Source: Dechloromonas denitrificans
Lineage (GTDB): Bacteria; Pseudomonadota; Gammaproteobacteria; Burkholderiales; Rhodocyclaceae
Assembly: GCF_020510665.1 (NCBI RefSeq)
Contig: NZ_CP075187.1
Coordinates: 2,201,001 to 2,265,000, forward strand
Length of the DNA: 64,000 nt
Direction of reading: 5' to 3'
Shown here piece by piece: positions 32,537 through 40,815 of the stretch (position 1 is its first letter; every line of letters begins with the position of its first letter). The notes below the pieces were generated by a model. That model saw nothing but the letters and a program-made list of their open reading frames with translations, was not told the DNA's origin and searched no databases. The translations under genes were made by a program, and so were the position numbers.

Positions 32537-33553
32537 ATGAAGCAGCCCCTCTCACTGATTGCCGCCGCACTTCTCGCCCTGATCAACCCTGCTCAAGCAG
32601 AAGAAAAGATCCTGAATCTTTATTCGGCACGACATTACCAGACAGACGAAGCACTCTACGCCAACTTTACCCAGCAAACCGGCATCAAGATCAATCGCAT
32701 CGAGGGCAAGGAAGACGAACTGCTGGAGCGTATCAAAAACGAGGGCAGCAACAGCCCGGCCGATATTTTCCTGACCGTCGACGCCGCGCGTCTGGCCAAG
32801 GCACACGAACTGGGTATTTTTGCCAACGTCACGTCAAAAGTGCTCGATAGCCGCCTCCCGGCTCATTTGCGCACCGAAGACTGGTTTTCCTTTTCAACCC
32901 GGGCGCGCGTCATTGTGTACAACAAGACCGGTGTAAAGGCCGAGGATGTCCAGAACTACGAAGACCTGGCCAATCCGAAGCTCAAGGGCAAACTTTGTTC
33001 ACGCTCGGGCTCGCACCCCTACAACCTGTCGCTGATGGCTTCGATCATCGCCCACCAGGGTGAAGCCAAGGCGGAAGAACTGGCCCGCGGCATGGTGGCA
33101 AATTTTGCCCGTACGCCGAAAGGCGGGGATACCGATCAAATCAAGGCGGTCGCAGCCGGTGAATGCGGCGTTGCCCTGTCGAATACTTACTATGTTGCCC
33201 GAATGCTGCGGTCAACCAAGCCGGAAGAGCAAAAAGCAATGGAAAAAATCGGCGTCATCTGGCCGAACCAAAGCACCACCGGCACCCATATCAATGTGTC
33301 TGGCGGCGGCATGCTGAAAACGGCGCCGCACAAAGAGGCGGCCGTCAAATTCCTCGAATACCTGGCATCGGATGCTGCACAACGCTATTTTGCCGATGGC
33401 AACAATGAATGGCCGGCAGTTGATGGCATCAAGGTCAGCAACCCGGCACTCGACAGCCTGGGCAAATTCAAGGCCGACAAATTGCCGGTCAAAAATCTGG
33501 CGATGTACCAGACTAAAGCACAAATGATTTTTGATCGGGCCGGCTTCAAATAA
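32537..33553 (+). CDS. Fe(III) ABC transporter periplasmic binding protein (FbpA/FutA type)
   Basis: 338-aa periplasmic transferrin-like protein that binds ferric iron. Signal peptide MKQPLSLIAAALLALINPAQA. The mature protein starts EEKILNLYSARHYQTDEALY, where the Tyr/His are typical iron ligands, and carries the paired tyrosines in CGVALSNTYYVARML. PADIFLTVDAARLAKAHELG is shared by the family. The matching permease and ATPase genes are 0.7-2.5 kb downstream, separated by an ankyrin gene and arranged divergently. A Fur-like site precedes it. Confidence 0.92.
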   Translation: MKQPLSLIAAALLALINPAQAEEKILNLYSARHYQTDEALYANFTQQTGIKINRIEGKEDELLERIKNEGSNSPADIFLTVDAARLAKAHELGIFANVTSKVLDSRLPAHLRTEDWFSFSTRARVIVYNKTGVKAEDVQNYEDLANPKLKGKLCSRSGSHPYNLSLMASIIAHQGEAKAEELARGMVANFARTPKGGDTDQIKAVAAGECGVALSNTYYVARMLRSTKPEEQKAMEKIGVIWPNQSTTGTHINVSGGGMLKTAPHKEAAVKFLEYLASDAAQRYFADGNNEWPAVDGIKVSNPALDSLGKFKADKLPVKNLAMYQTKAQMIFDRAGFK

Positions 33554-33630
33554 ATGCCGATGGGCTGGCGGACTCGCCAAATCCGCCACTATCGCCTAAA
33601 CTCCGCAGGCATTGGGATGAAAGCGAAACG

Positions 33631-34290
33631 ATGGCCAAACTCGGATTTAAGACAAGCAAACTAATGACAGCCATTCGGGCCAACAGCCTGAATGGCGTCA
33701 TCGAAGCACTTGAAGAAGGCGATGATGTGGAAGAAGCCGACATTCACGGCTTCGGCGGCCTCCCTCTGCGAACCGCCTGTTTCGAAGGCAACCTGCCGAT
33801 CATCCGAGAATTGCTGACGCATGGCGCCAATGTCAATGCACTCGGCAGCAGCGGTACCGGCATGCCACTTCGCCTGGCCTTGCGCGGCGGTCATCGAACC
33901 ATTGCCGCATTGCTCATCAAGCAGGGCGCCAGCATCCCATCCGACCTCGTGATCGACGATGAACTGATGCATGGCGCAGCCCTGACCGAGGCCTTGCCAT
34001 CAACGCCAGAACTGGTCGATCTGCCGCTGGATCAGCCAGCCTCACCTGTGCATGAAGTAAAAAATAGCGAACCCGAATCGAATATCATCGAATTCGAAAC
34101 CTCGGCCATCCAGAGTGCCATCGAGGAAGTTCACGTGCGTTCCTGTTACGGCACCGACACCAACCTGCTGGCCATGGACCTGATGCGTTTCAATGACGAG
34201 CGCGAGGAAGCGGCCCAACAAAAAGATCAGGAAAAACCGGCAGAATCGCCAAAGCCGAACTTTTGGCAGTCAGGCAAGAGCGAAGGCTGA
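33631..34290 (+). CDS. Ankyrin-repeat protein, paralogue of the 48.0 kb ankyrin gene
   Basis: 219-aa, no signal peptide. Two or three ankyrin repeats (GGLPLRTACFEGNLPIIREL, ALRGGHRTIAALLIKQGA) occupy residues about 15-115. After a Pro/Glu-rich linker comes a conserved block EEVHVRSCYGTDTNLLAMDL, then a charged tail. The same repeats plus EEIDAVRCIGTDTMVLEADA occur in the gene at 48003-48512, so the two are paralogues and the C-terminal block is a shared, unnamed motif. It sits in the iron-transport locus; function unknown, probably protein-protein contact. Confidence 0.8.
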   Translation: MAKLGFKTSKLMTAIRANSLNGVIEALEEGDDVEEADIHGFGGLPLRTACFEGNLPIIRELLTHGANVNALGSSGTGMPLRLALRGGHRTIAALLIKQGASIPSDLVIDDELMHGAALTEALPSTPELVDLPLDQPASPVHEVKNSEPESNIIEFETSAIQSAIEEVHVRSCYGTDTNLLAMDLMRFNDEREEAAQQKDQEKPAESPKPNFWQSGKSEG

Positions 34291-34291
34291 C

Positions 34292-35929
34292 TCAGCCCCG
34301 GCGAGTTGCCGAAATCTGACGCGACAGCGCAATCAGCGGCAGCAGTCCGACGACAACGATCGCCAATGCTGCGGTCGACGCCTCGGCCAGACGTTCATCC
34401 GAAGCCAGGGTGTAGGCTTGAGTCGCCAGGGTATCGAAATTGAAGGGGCGCATGACCAGCGTTGCCGGCAGCTCCTTCATCACATCGACAAACACCAGCA
34501 AGCCGGCCGTAAAAAGGCTGCCACGCAGCATCGGTGCATGCACCCGACGCAGGGTTTCACCCTGCCCCAACCCTAGGCTGCAGGCGGCATCGTCCATGCT
34601 CGGCGTAATTTTGGCCAAGCTCGACTCGACGGTATGCAGTGCCACGGCAAGGAAGCGGACGAGATAGGCGTAAATCAGCGCCGCGATGCCCCCGGTCAGC
34701 AGCAATCCCGGATTGTGACCAAACCAGAACAGCCATTGCCCGGCCAGCCAGTTATCAAGGCGGGTCACCGGAATGAGGACACCGACGGCAATGACGGCTC
34801 CCGGCACAGCGTAGCCCAGCCCGACCAGGCGATTCAATCCGCTCGCCAACGCGCCTTTTGAGAGGCGTGCGCCATAGGCCAGCAACAGAGCGATCAGGAC
34901 GCCGATTCCGGCCGTACATCCAGCCAGCAGAAAGCTGTTGCGTGACAACATCAGGAAACGCTCGCCAAACTGCGCATCGCCTTCGGTCAACGCCATTTTG
35001 AGCAGCAAAATGGCCGGCAGGACAAAACCGAGAAGCAGCGGCAAGGCACAAGCCAACCAAGCCAGCAGCGCCGCGAAGCCGGTCAGGCGTGCGCCTGCCA
35101 TCGGACGATTACGGGCTGTCGTGTTGTGATAGCGCGCACGGCTGCGCGAAAGGCGTTCGGCCATCAACAGGAAGAGGACGAAACCGAGCAGCATGGCCGC
35201 CAACTGAGCCGCTGCGACACGATCACCCAGCGAAAACCAGGCGCGGTAAATACCGGTGGTGAAGGTGTTGACCGCGAAATAGGCCACCGTCCCGTAATCG
35301 GCCAGCGTTTCCATCAAGGCCAAGGCGACACCGGCGACAATGGCAGGTCGGGCCAGCGGCAGGGAAACGGCAAAAAATGCGCGCCACGGCCCCATACCCA
35401 GGGTCCTGGCAGCTTCGAGCATGCCGCTTGCCCGCTCAATGAAGGCGGTACGGGCCAGCAGATAAACATAGGGATAAAGCACGCAGACAAACATCAGTAC
35501 CGCGCCAGGTAAGGTACGGATGTCGGGAAACCAGTAATCACCGTGCTCCCAGCCAAAAATCTCGCGCAATGCCGTCTGGACCGGGCCGACAAACTGCAGG
35601 AAATCGGTATAGACATAGGCCATGACATAGGCCGGCACCGCCAACGGCAAAACCATGGCCCATTCGAAAAACCGGCGACCGGGAAAATCGTGCATCGCCG
35701 TCAACCAGGCGGTGGCAACGCCGATCAAGGCCACGCCGCTCCCCACGCCCAGGCAAAGCCACAGCGAATTGGCGATGTACTCTGGCAAGACTGTCTGGGA
35801 AAGATGGAGCCAGGTTGAACTGGTGCCGCCGACAAAAAGGTTCAACCCGACACTGGCAACCGGCAAGCCGGCCAGAAAGGCGACAAGGGCGGCAATGATG
35901 ATCAGCGGGGAATAGGTCCGGGTGCGCAT
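34292..35929 (-). CDS. Fe(III) ABC transporter permease, fused two-domain type
   Basis: 545-aa inner-membrane protein with about twelve hydrophobic helices in two BPD_transp_1 halves (EAA-like loops ARTLGMGPWRAFFAVSLPLA and DDAACSLGLGQGETLRRVHA). This is the FbpB/SfuB architecture. Two starts are possible, TTG at 35938 and ATG at 35929; the ATG is used. Either way a TATAAT inside the Fur-like box lies 5-14 bases upstream, so the mRNA has almost no leader. Its stop is one base from the ankyrin stop (convergent). Confidence 0.9.
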   Translation of the reverse strand: MRTRTYSPLIIIAALVAFLAGLPVASVGLNLFVGGTSSTWLHLSQTVLPEYIANSLWLCLGVGSGVALIGVATAWLTAMHDFPGRRFFEWAMVLPLAVPAYVMAYVYTDFLQFVGPVQTALREIFGWEHGDYWFPDIRTLPGAVLMFVCVLYPYVYLLARTAFIERASGMLEAARTLGMGPWRAFFAVSLPLARPAIVAGVALALMETLADYGTVAYFAVNTFTTGIYRAWFSLGDRVAAAQLAAMLLGFVLFLLMAERLSRSRARYHNTTARNRPMAGARLTGFAALLAWLACALPLLLGFVLPAILLLKMALTEGDAQFGERFLMLSRNSFLLAGCTAGIGVLIALLLAYGARLSKGALASGLNRLVGLGYAVPGAVIAVGVLIPVTRLDNWLAGQWLFWFGHNPGLLLTGGIAALIYAYLVRFLAVALHTVESSLAKITPSMDDAACSLGLGQGETLRRVHAPMLRGSLFTAGLLVFVDVMKELPATLVMRPFNFDTLATQAYTLASDERLAEASTAALAIVVVGLLPLIALSRQISATRRG

Positions 35930-35933
35930 GGTG

Positions 35934-35952
35934 GTCAATGCGAATTATAATC
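35934..35952. promoter_or_regulatory. Fur box / promoter of the iron permease gene
   Basis: GTCAATGCGAATTATAATC matches 13 of 19 positions of the Fur consensus. Contains TATAAT on the minus strand (35949-35944) facing the permease. The inner 18 bases (35935-35952) are repeated exactly at 36053-36070. Confidence 0.6.
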
Positions 35953-36051
35953 GTTGCCCCGTAAATCAGCTAACCGCCGCCCCTCCGGATTCGCCCCTGG
36001 CCCACCCTCGGCGATGCCGGGATTTTCGTTGCGGCAGGCGATTCGATGTCG

Positions 36052-36070
36052 CTCAATGCGAATTATAATC
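36052..36070. promoter_or_regulatory. Fur box / promoter of the iron ATPase gene
   Basis: CTCAATGCGAATTATAATC, second copy of the 18-base repeat, 12 of 19 Fur consensus matches. TATAAT at 36064-36069 ends 8 bases before the ATPase ATG, predicting a leaderless transcript. Confidence 0.6.
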
Positions 36071-36077
36071 AAGCGCT

Positions 36078-37163
36078 ATGGCTCAACTTGAACTCAATGA
36101 CATTGTCCAGCGCTACGGCAAGCACACCATTGTCAATGGTGTGGATTTTCGCCTCGAAGCCGGACAGATCGCCTGCCTCCTCGGACCTTCCGGCTGCGGC
36201 AAGACGACTTTGCTCCGCTGCATTGCCGGCTTTGAAGATATTGCCGGCGGCCAGATAAAGCTGCGCGGCGAAACGGTCAGCCAGGCCGGCGAACGCATTG
36301 CCCCGGAGAAGCGCCGAATCGGGATGGTTTTCCAGGATTACGCCCTGTTCCCTCACCTGACTGTCGAACAGAATGTCGCCTTCGGTCTGGGCAAAAAGCC
36401 GCAAGAAGATACCCATCTGCGTGTTCGCCAGTTGCTCGCCACGGTCGGTCTTTCCGGTCAGGGCCACAAATATCCGCATGAACTTTCCGGTGGCCAGCAA
36501 CAACGCGTCGCCCTGGCCCGCGCCCTGGCGCCACGCCCCGAACTGATCCTGCTCGACGAGCCGTTTTCCAACCTTGATGTCGGTTTGCGCGAACGCCTGT
36601 CGGTCGAGGTACGCGAAATCCTCAAACGCGAGGGGTCGACCGCGATACTCGTCACGCACGATCAGAACGAAGCCTTCGCCATGGCCGACGAAATCGGCGT
36701 CATGCACGAAGGTCGCATCCAGCAATGGGATGTTCCCTACAACCTCTACCACCGGCCGGCCAATCGTTTCGTGGCCGATTTCATTGGCCAGGGCGTGCTG
36801 CTGCCCGGCGTGGTTGCCGGCGGCAGCAATGTCGACATGGAACTGGGCAAGCTGACCTCCGACATCCCGGTCGAGTGCAGTGAAACCTGCGCCAACTGCG
36901 GCGATGGTTGCGATGTCGACGTCCTGCTTCGTCCCGATGACATCGTGCACGACGATCGCAGCCCGCTCCAGGCCGAAGTGCTGCACAAGGCATTTCGCGG
37001 CGCCGACATCCTGTACACCTTGCGCCTGGCCAGCGGTGCCGAAGTACTGTCGCTGGTCCCCTCGCACCACAACCACGCGCTCGGCGAAAAAATCGGCATC
37101 CGTCTCGATGCCGATCACGTCATTGCCTTCAAGGCCCAGCGCACAGGCGCCGGGCACGCATGA
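36078..37163 (+). CDS. Fe(III) ABC transporter ATPase with Cys cluster (FbpC type)
   Basis: 361-aa ATPase energising ferric iron uptake. Walker [19 protein letters not shown] (about residues 35-52), signature [17 protein letters not shown], Walker [18 protein letters not shown], switch [16 protein letters not shown]. The C-terminal TOBE region ([15 protein letters not shown]) carries four cysteines, Cys267, 271, 274 and 278, spaced C-x3-C-x2-C-x3-C ([13 protein letters not shown]). That could bind iron or an Fe-S cluster and gate transport; this is inference. No Shine-Dalgarno is visible, consistent with a leaderless mRNA. Overlaps aat by 4 bases. Confidence 0.92.
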   Translation: MAQLELNDIVQRYGKHTIVNGVDFRLEAGQIACLLGPSGCGKTTLLRCIAGFEDIAGGQIKLRGETVSQAGERIAPEKRRIGMVFQDYALFPHLTVEQNVAFGLGKKPQEDTHLRVRQLLATVGLSGQGHKYPHELSGGQQQRVALARALAPRPELILLDEPFSNLDVGLRERLSVEVREILKREGSTAILVTHDQNEAFAMADEIGVMHEGRIQQWDVPYNLYHRPANRFVADFIGQGVLLPGVVAGGSNVDMELGKLTSDIPVECSETCANCGDGCDVDVLLRPDDIVHDDRSPLQAEVLHKAFRGADILYTLRLASGAEVLSLVPSHHNHALGEKIGIRLDADHVIAFKAQRTGAGHA

Positions 37164-37864
37164 TTCCCTTTCTCGGTTCGCTCGACCTTTTTCCGCCGGT
37201 CGAGACGGCCCGAAGCGATATGGGTGGCCTGCTCGCCGTGGGAGGCGAGCTCGACCCGGCCCGCCTGCTCGACGCCTACACTCAGGGAATCTTCCCTTGG
37301 GGCACGGTCGAAGGGCAGCCCCTGTGGTACAGCCCGGACCCACGCATGGTGCTGTTTCCCGATGAGTTCCAGCCCAGCCGTTCGCTGCGCAAGATATTGC
37401 GCAGCAGCTGTTTCGACGTACATTTCGACCGCAACTTTGCCGGAGTGATGCGCGGCTGCGCCGAAACGCCACGCCCGGGACAGGACGGCACCTGGATTTC
37501 AGCAGAGATGCTCGCCGCCTACATCCGCCTGCATGAACTCGGCTGGGCCCATTCGGTCGAAGTCTATGAAGAAGGCGATCTGGTTGGCGGTCTTTATGGC
37601 CTGGCCATCGGTCACATGTTCTATGGTGAATCGATGTTTTCGCGCCGCAGCAACGCATCGAAGGTCGCCTTCGCTCACCTGATCAGGCAACTCACGGCGC
37701 TTGGCGTCGAGTTGATCGACTGCCAGATGTATACCGACCATCTGGCCTCACTCGGCGGCCGGGAAATTCCGCGCAGCCTGTTTATCGACCATTTACACCG
37801 GTTGACCGCAGCCCCCGTCCGCCGCGATGCCTGGTCGATCCAGTCGCTCAATCTGAACTGGTAG
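37160..37864 (+). CDS. aat: Leucyl/phenylalanyl-tRNA--protein transferase
   Basis: 234-aa cytosolic enzyme that adds Leu or Phe to N-terminal Arg or Lys and so marks proteins for ClpS/ClpAP. Signatures: GLLAVGGELDPARLLDAYTQ, GIFPWGTVEGQPLWYSPDPR, HELGWAHSVEVYEEGDLVGG, LYGLAIGHMFYGESMFSR, ASKVAFAHL and DCQMYTDHLASLGG. All core motifs present, full length. Starts inside the iron ATPase stop codon and is followed 6 bases later by bpt. Confidence 0.97.
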   Translation: MIPFLGSLDLFPPVETARSDMGGLLAVGGELDPARLLDAYTQGIFPWGTVEGQPLWYSPDPRMVLFPDEFQPSRSLRKILRSSCFDVHFDRNFAGVMRGCAETPRPGQDGTWISAEMLAAYIRLHELGWAHSVEVYEEGDLVGGLYGLAIGHMFYGESMFSRRSNASKVAFAHLIRQLTALGVELIDCQMYTDHLASLGGREIPRSLFIDHLHRLTAAPVRRDAWSIQSLNLNW

Positions 37865-37870
37865 GAGACC

Positions 37871-38620
37871 ATGGCCCAACCCGACGACGCTGCGCTGCCC
37901 TTCTCGCTGCTCCAGTTCTACGCCACCTCGCCCTACGACTGCAGCTATCTGCCTGAGCGTTTAGCCCGCTCGCAGGTCGCCACGCCGGCCCACCTGATCA
38001 ACAGCGAAATCTATAGCTCACTCGTCCGCCAGGGGTTCCGGCGCAGCGGCATTTTCACCTACCGGCCGCATTGCGATGCCTGCCAGGCCTGCGTTCCCGT
38101 CCGCCTGCCGGTTGCCGAACTCCAACTGAGGCGCAATCAGCGCCGGGCGCTCAAGCGACACGCCAATCTGGTCGCCCGCGAATTGCCGCTTGAATTGTTC
38201 GACGATCATTACGCCCTTTATGCCCGCTACCAGAGCGCCCGCCATGCCGGCGGCGGCATGGATCAAGACAGCCACGACCAGTACGCCAACTTCCTGCTGC
38301 AAAGCCGGGTCGATACCCGCCTGATCGAATTTTCCGAAGGCAGCGAAGTCCGCATGGTCAGCCTGATCGACGTGCTCGACGACGGCCTTTCCTCGGTCTA
38401 CACCTTTTTTGACCCGGATATCCCGAACGCCAGTTTCGGCACCTACAACGTGCTCTGGCAAGCGGCGCAATGCGAGGCGCTGGGACTGCCCTACCTGTAC
38501 CTCGGCTACTGGATTGCCGAAAGCCGGAAAATGGCCTACAAAGCGAGTTTCCAGCCGATCGAAGGCCTCATTGACGGTCGCTGGTCGCCTCTCCAACCCA
38601 ACACTGAAGACCCTGCATGA
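37871..38620 (+). CDS. bpt: Aspartate/glutamate leucyltransferase (bacterial ATE1-like)
   Basis: 249-aa N-degron enzyme that transfers Leu to proteins starting with Asp or Glu. N-terminal ATE domain: [40 protein letters not shown] with the Cys residues of the family, then [14 protein letters not shown]-terminal [43 protein letters not shown]. Together with aat this gives a complete pair of N-degron transferases. Its stop overlaps the next start (ATGA). Confidence 0.95.
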   Translation: MAQPDDAALPFSLLQFYATSPYDCSYLPERLARSQVATPAHLINSEIYSSLVRQGFRRSGIFTYRPHCDACQACVPVRLPVAELQLRRNQRRALKRHANLVARELPLELFDDHYALYARYQSARHAGGGMDQDSHDQYANFLLQSRVDTRLIEFSEGSEVRMVSLIDVLDDGLSSVYTFFDPDIPNASFGTYNVLWQAAQCEALGLPYLYLGYWIAESRKMAYKASFQPIEGLIDGRWSPLQPNTEDPA

Positions 38621-39303
38621 AATCAGCTCTCCTGGCCCTGCTTCTCCTGCCGCTGGCAGCATCAGCCGACAACGAACGCCTGCCCTACGCCTGCGACAAC
38701 GGCAGCCATATCGAAATTTCATTTTCCGCCAACAGCGACGGTCGACCGCAAGCCACGCTCCATTTCGCCGACGAGGCGATCACCCTGCCGCAAGTACCGG
38801 CGGCATCCGGCACGCTGTACCGCAACGAAACGCTACGCCTGCACACCAAGGAAGAGCGCGCCCTGTTCGAGGACGACAAGGGCAACCGCCGCGACTGCCT
38901 GCGCGGCAACACGCCACCACCGGGCGCCGCCAGCCCGAGCCCGGTAGCGGCCAGCAGTTTCGTCGATATCGCCGGCAGCGTCAGCTATCTGCAGCGCATC
39001 GCCCTGCCGCCGGATGCCGTGCTGATTGTCCGCATCCAGGACACCGCCCGGGCAGGAGCGCCAGCCCGAACCCTGGCCGAACAGCGTATCGAACTGGCCG
39101 GCCAGCAAGTGCCGATCAACTTCCAGACAACCATCGACCGCGACCTGATCGGCAAGCGGGCGCGCATCACCATTTCGGCGCGTATCGAAAGCCGGGGCAA
39201 GCTGCTCTTCATCAACGACCGCAGCTATCCGGCGCTCACGAACGGACAGCCGAATCCGGTTGACATGCGCCTCAAGCCCGTCGCTCGTGGCCCGCGCCGT
39301 TAA
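38617..39303 (+). CDS. Exported protein with MliC-like and YbaY/YscW-like domains
   Basis: 228-aa secreted protein. Signal peptide [17 protein letters not shown]. Residues about 22-95 ([35 protein letters not shown] and the closing RRDC) match the MliC lysozyme-inhibitor layout, YxCdxG plus a SASG-type active loop (ASG) and a terminal Cys pair. Residues about 110-225 ([54 protein letters not shown]) match the YbaY/YscW lipoprotein fold. There is no lipobox, so it should be periplasmic. Overlaps bpt by 4 bases. Confidence 0.7.
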   Translation: MKSALLALLLLPLAASADNERLPYACDNGSHIEISFSANSDGRPQATLHFADEAITLPQVPAASGTLYRNETLRLHTKEERALFEDDKGNRRDCLRGNTPPPGAASPSPVAASSFVDIAGSVSYLQRIALPPDAVLIVRIQDTARAGAPARTLAEQRIELAGQQVPINFQTTIDRDLIGKRARITISARIESRGKLLFINDRSYPALTNGQPNPVDMRLKPVARGPRR

Positions 39304-39694
39304 ACCGGGCAGCGTGCTGCTCGCCGCCCTGCTGCTGCCGGCCCTGCCCGCCGCAGCGGCTGGCGTTGCCTGCCATGTCACCTACGGCGGTGAAATGCGG
39401 ACGATCGAAGCACAGCCGGTCGCCTCACCGTATCAAGTGGCCCCGGTCGCCATCGGCTCATTCTTCCTCTTTCGCATCGTAGTCCGCGATGAACCTACCG
39501 ATGTGTCGGGCATCAAGCTGTACACCTATGCCGACCGCGACAGCGGCCCGCAACTGATCCATCAGGCCAGCCACCTCTATCCGCCGGTCAATCTCCCGGT
39601 CTACGGCTTCAGCGGCCTGAATTTCGTCTACGAGCCGATGCGCGACGGCGAACTGCAATACTGGTGCGAATTCAAGCCGGGAGCCGGAAAATGA
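39287..39694 (+). CDS. Small exported protein of unknown function
   Basis: 135 aa from a GTG start that yields a plausible signal ([20 protein letters not shown], Ala-rich cleavage). A longer TTG start at 39260 and a shorter GTG near 39314 are possible. The mature part has two Cys (VACHVTYGGEMR near the start, YWCEFKPGAGK at the end) likely forming a disulfide, and beta-strand-like segments. No family recognised. Overlaps the preceding gene by 17 bases and the next by 4, so it belongs to the same transcript. Confidence 0.6.
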   Translation: MARAVKPGSVLLAALLLPALPAAAAGVACHVTYGGEMRTIEAQPVASPYQVAPVAIGSFFLFRIVVRDEPTDVSGIKLYTYADRDSGPQLIHQASHLYPPVNLPVYGFSGLNFVYEPMRDGELQYWCEFKPGAGK

Positions 39695-40659
39695 GCCATT
39701 TTCGCCGATTGACCGCGACATTCGCCCTGCTCTTTGCCTGCAACCTGCAGGCCGAACCGCTCAGCCTGACTTTCGCCGGCGACCTGATGCTTGACGATGG
39801 ACCGGGCCGACTGATCGCCGACGGTGGCGACCCGCTACTCCCCTTCTCCGACATCCTGCGCGAGGCCGATTACCGGATCGGCAATCTCGAATGCCCGATC
39901 GCCGAAAGCGGCCAGGCCTTCGATAACAAGATTTACAGCTTCCGCGCCCAGCCATCGGTCACCCGCGTCCTGCAAGGTCGTTTCGATGCCGTGGCGCTGG
40001 CCAACAACCACTCCGGCGATTACGGCCGCGACGCCTTCCTCGAAACCCTGCACCACCTCGACCAGGCTGGCATCGCCCACTTTGGCGGCGGCCGTAACCT
40101 GAGTGAAGCCCACGCGCCGCTGTGGATCGAGCGCAAGGGCCTGAAAATTGCCGTGCTCAGCTACAACGAATTCAAGCCACGCACCTTCGAAGCCGGCGCC
40201 GACTGGCCGGGCATTGCCTGGAGCGAGGATGATCAGGTCGTCACCGACATCCGGGCTGCCAAAGCTGCCGGTGCCGACCACGTCATTCCTTTCATGCACT
40301 GGGGCTGGGAACGCGAACCGCTGCCCGACCAGCGCCAGAAAACCCTGGCCCGCAAGATGATCGACGCTGGCGCCAGCCTGGTCGTCGGCGGCCACCCGCA
40401 CGTCACGCAGGGCGCCGAGATTTATCAGGGCAAACCGATCATCTACAGCCTGGGCAATTTCGTTTTCGATGGCTTCGATCTGCCGGCCGCCCGACGCGGC
40501 TGGTTGTTGCGCCTGAAATTCGACAAAACCGGCCTGCTGTTCTGGGAAACGCTGCTCGCAGAAATGGATGAAAACGGAACGCCGCACCCGGTTTCAGGGG
40601 CCTTCACGCCCTGCGGACGCGGCGGCGCAGCCGAACTGCTCGAATGCCAGACCCCGTAA
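39691..40659 (+). CDS. CapA/PgsA-type metallophosphoesterase-like protein
   Basis: 322-aa exported protein. Start MSHFRRLTATFALLFACNLQA, chosen over a 9-codon longer frame because the signal starts there and it overlaps the previous stop (ATGA). Core motifs of the PGA_cap family: LTFAGDLMLDDGPG, RIGNLECPIAE, AVALANNHSGDYGRDAFLE, FMHWGWERE, VGGHPHVTQGAEIYQ and IIYSLGNFVFDGF. Members act in poly-gamma-glutamate capsule synthesis or as periplasmic phosphoesterases. No other capsule genes are here, so capsule function is uncertain. Confidence 0.85.
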   Translation: MSHFRRLTATFALLFACNLQAEPLSLTFAGDLMLDDGPGRLIADGGDPLLPFSDILREADYRIGNLECPIAESGQAFDNKIYSFRAQPSVTRVLQGRFDAVALANNHSGDYGRDAFLETLHHLDQAGIAHFGGGRNLSEAHAPLWIERKGLKIAVLSYNEFKPRTFEAGADWPGIAWSEDDQVVTDIRAAKAAGADHVIPFMHWGWEREPLPDQRQKTLARKMIDAGASLVVGGHPHVTQGAEIYQGKPIIYSLGNFVFDGFDLPAARRGWLLRLKFDKTGLLFWETLLAEMDENGTPHPVSGAFTPCGRGGAAELLECQTP

Positions 40660-40815
40660 GGGAATCATTCGATGAGCGTAACCACCCGCGGCAACACCGG
40701 TGCGATGGCAGATCTCCGCACTACTTTTGTGCATCGCCCCGCGGTATCATTTGGCATTCGCTGAACGACCTTCAGCCCCCTTGCCGCTCTCGATTGCCCA
40801 GGAAATTTCCGCCCA

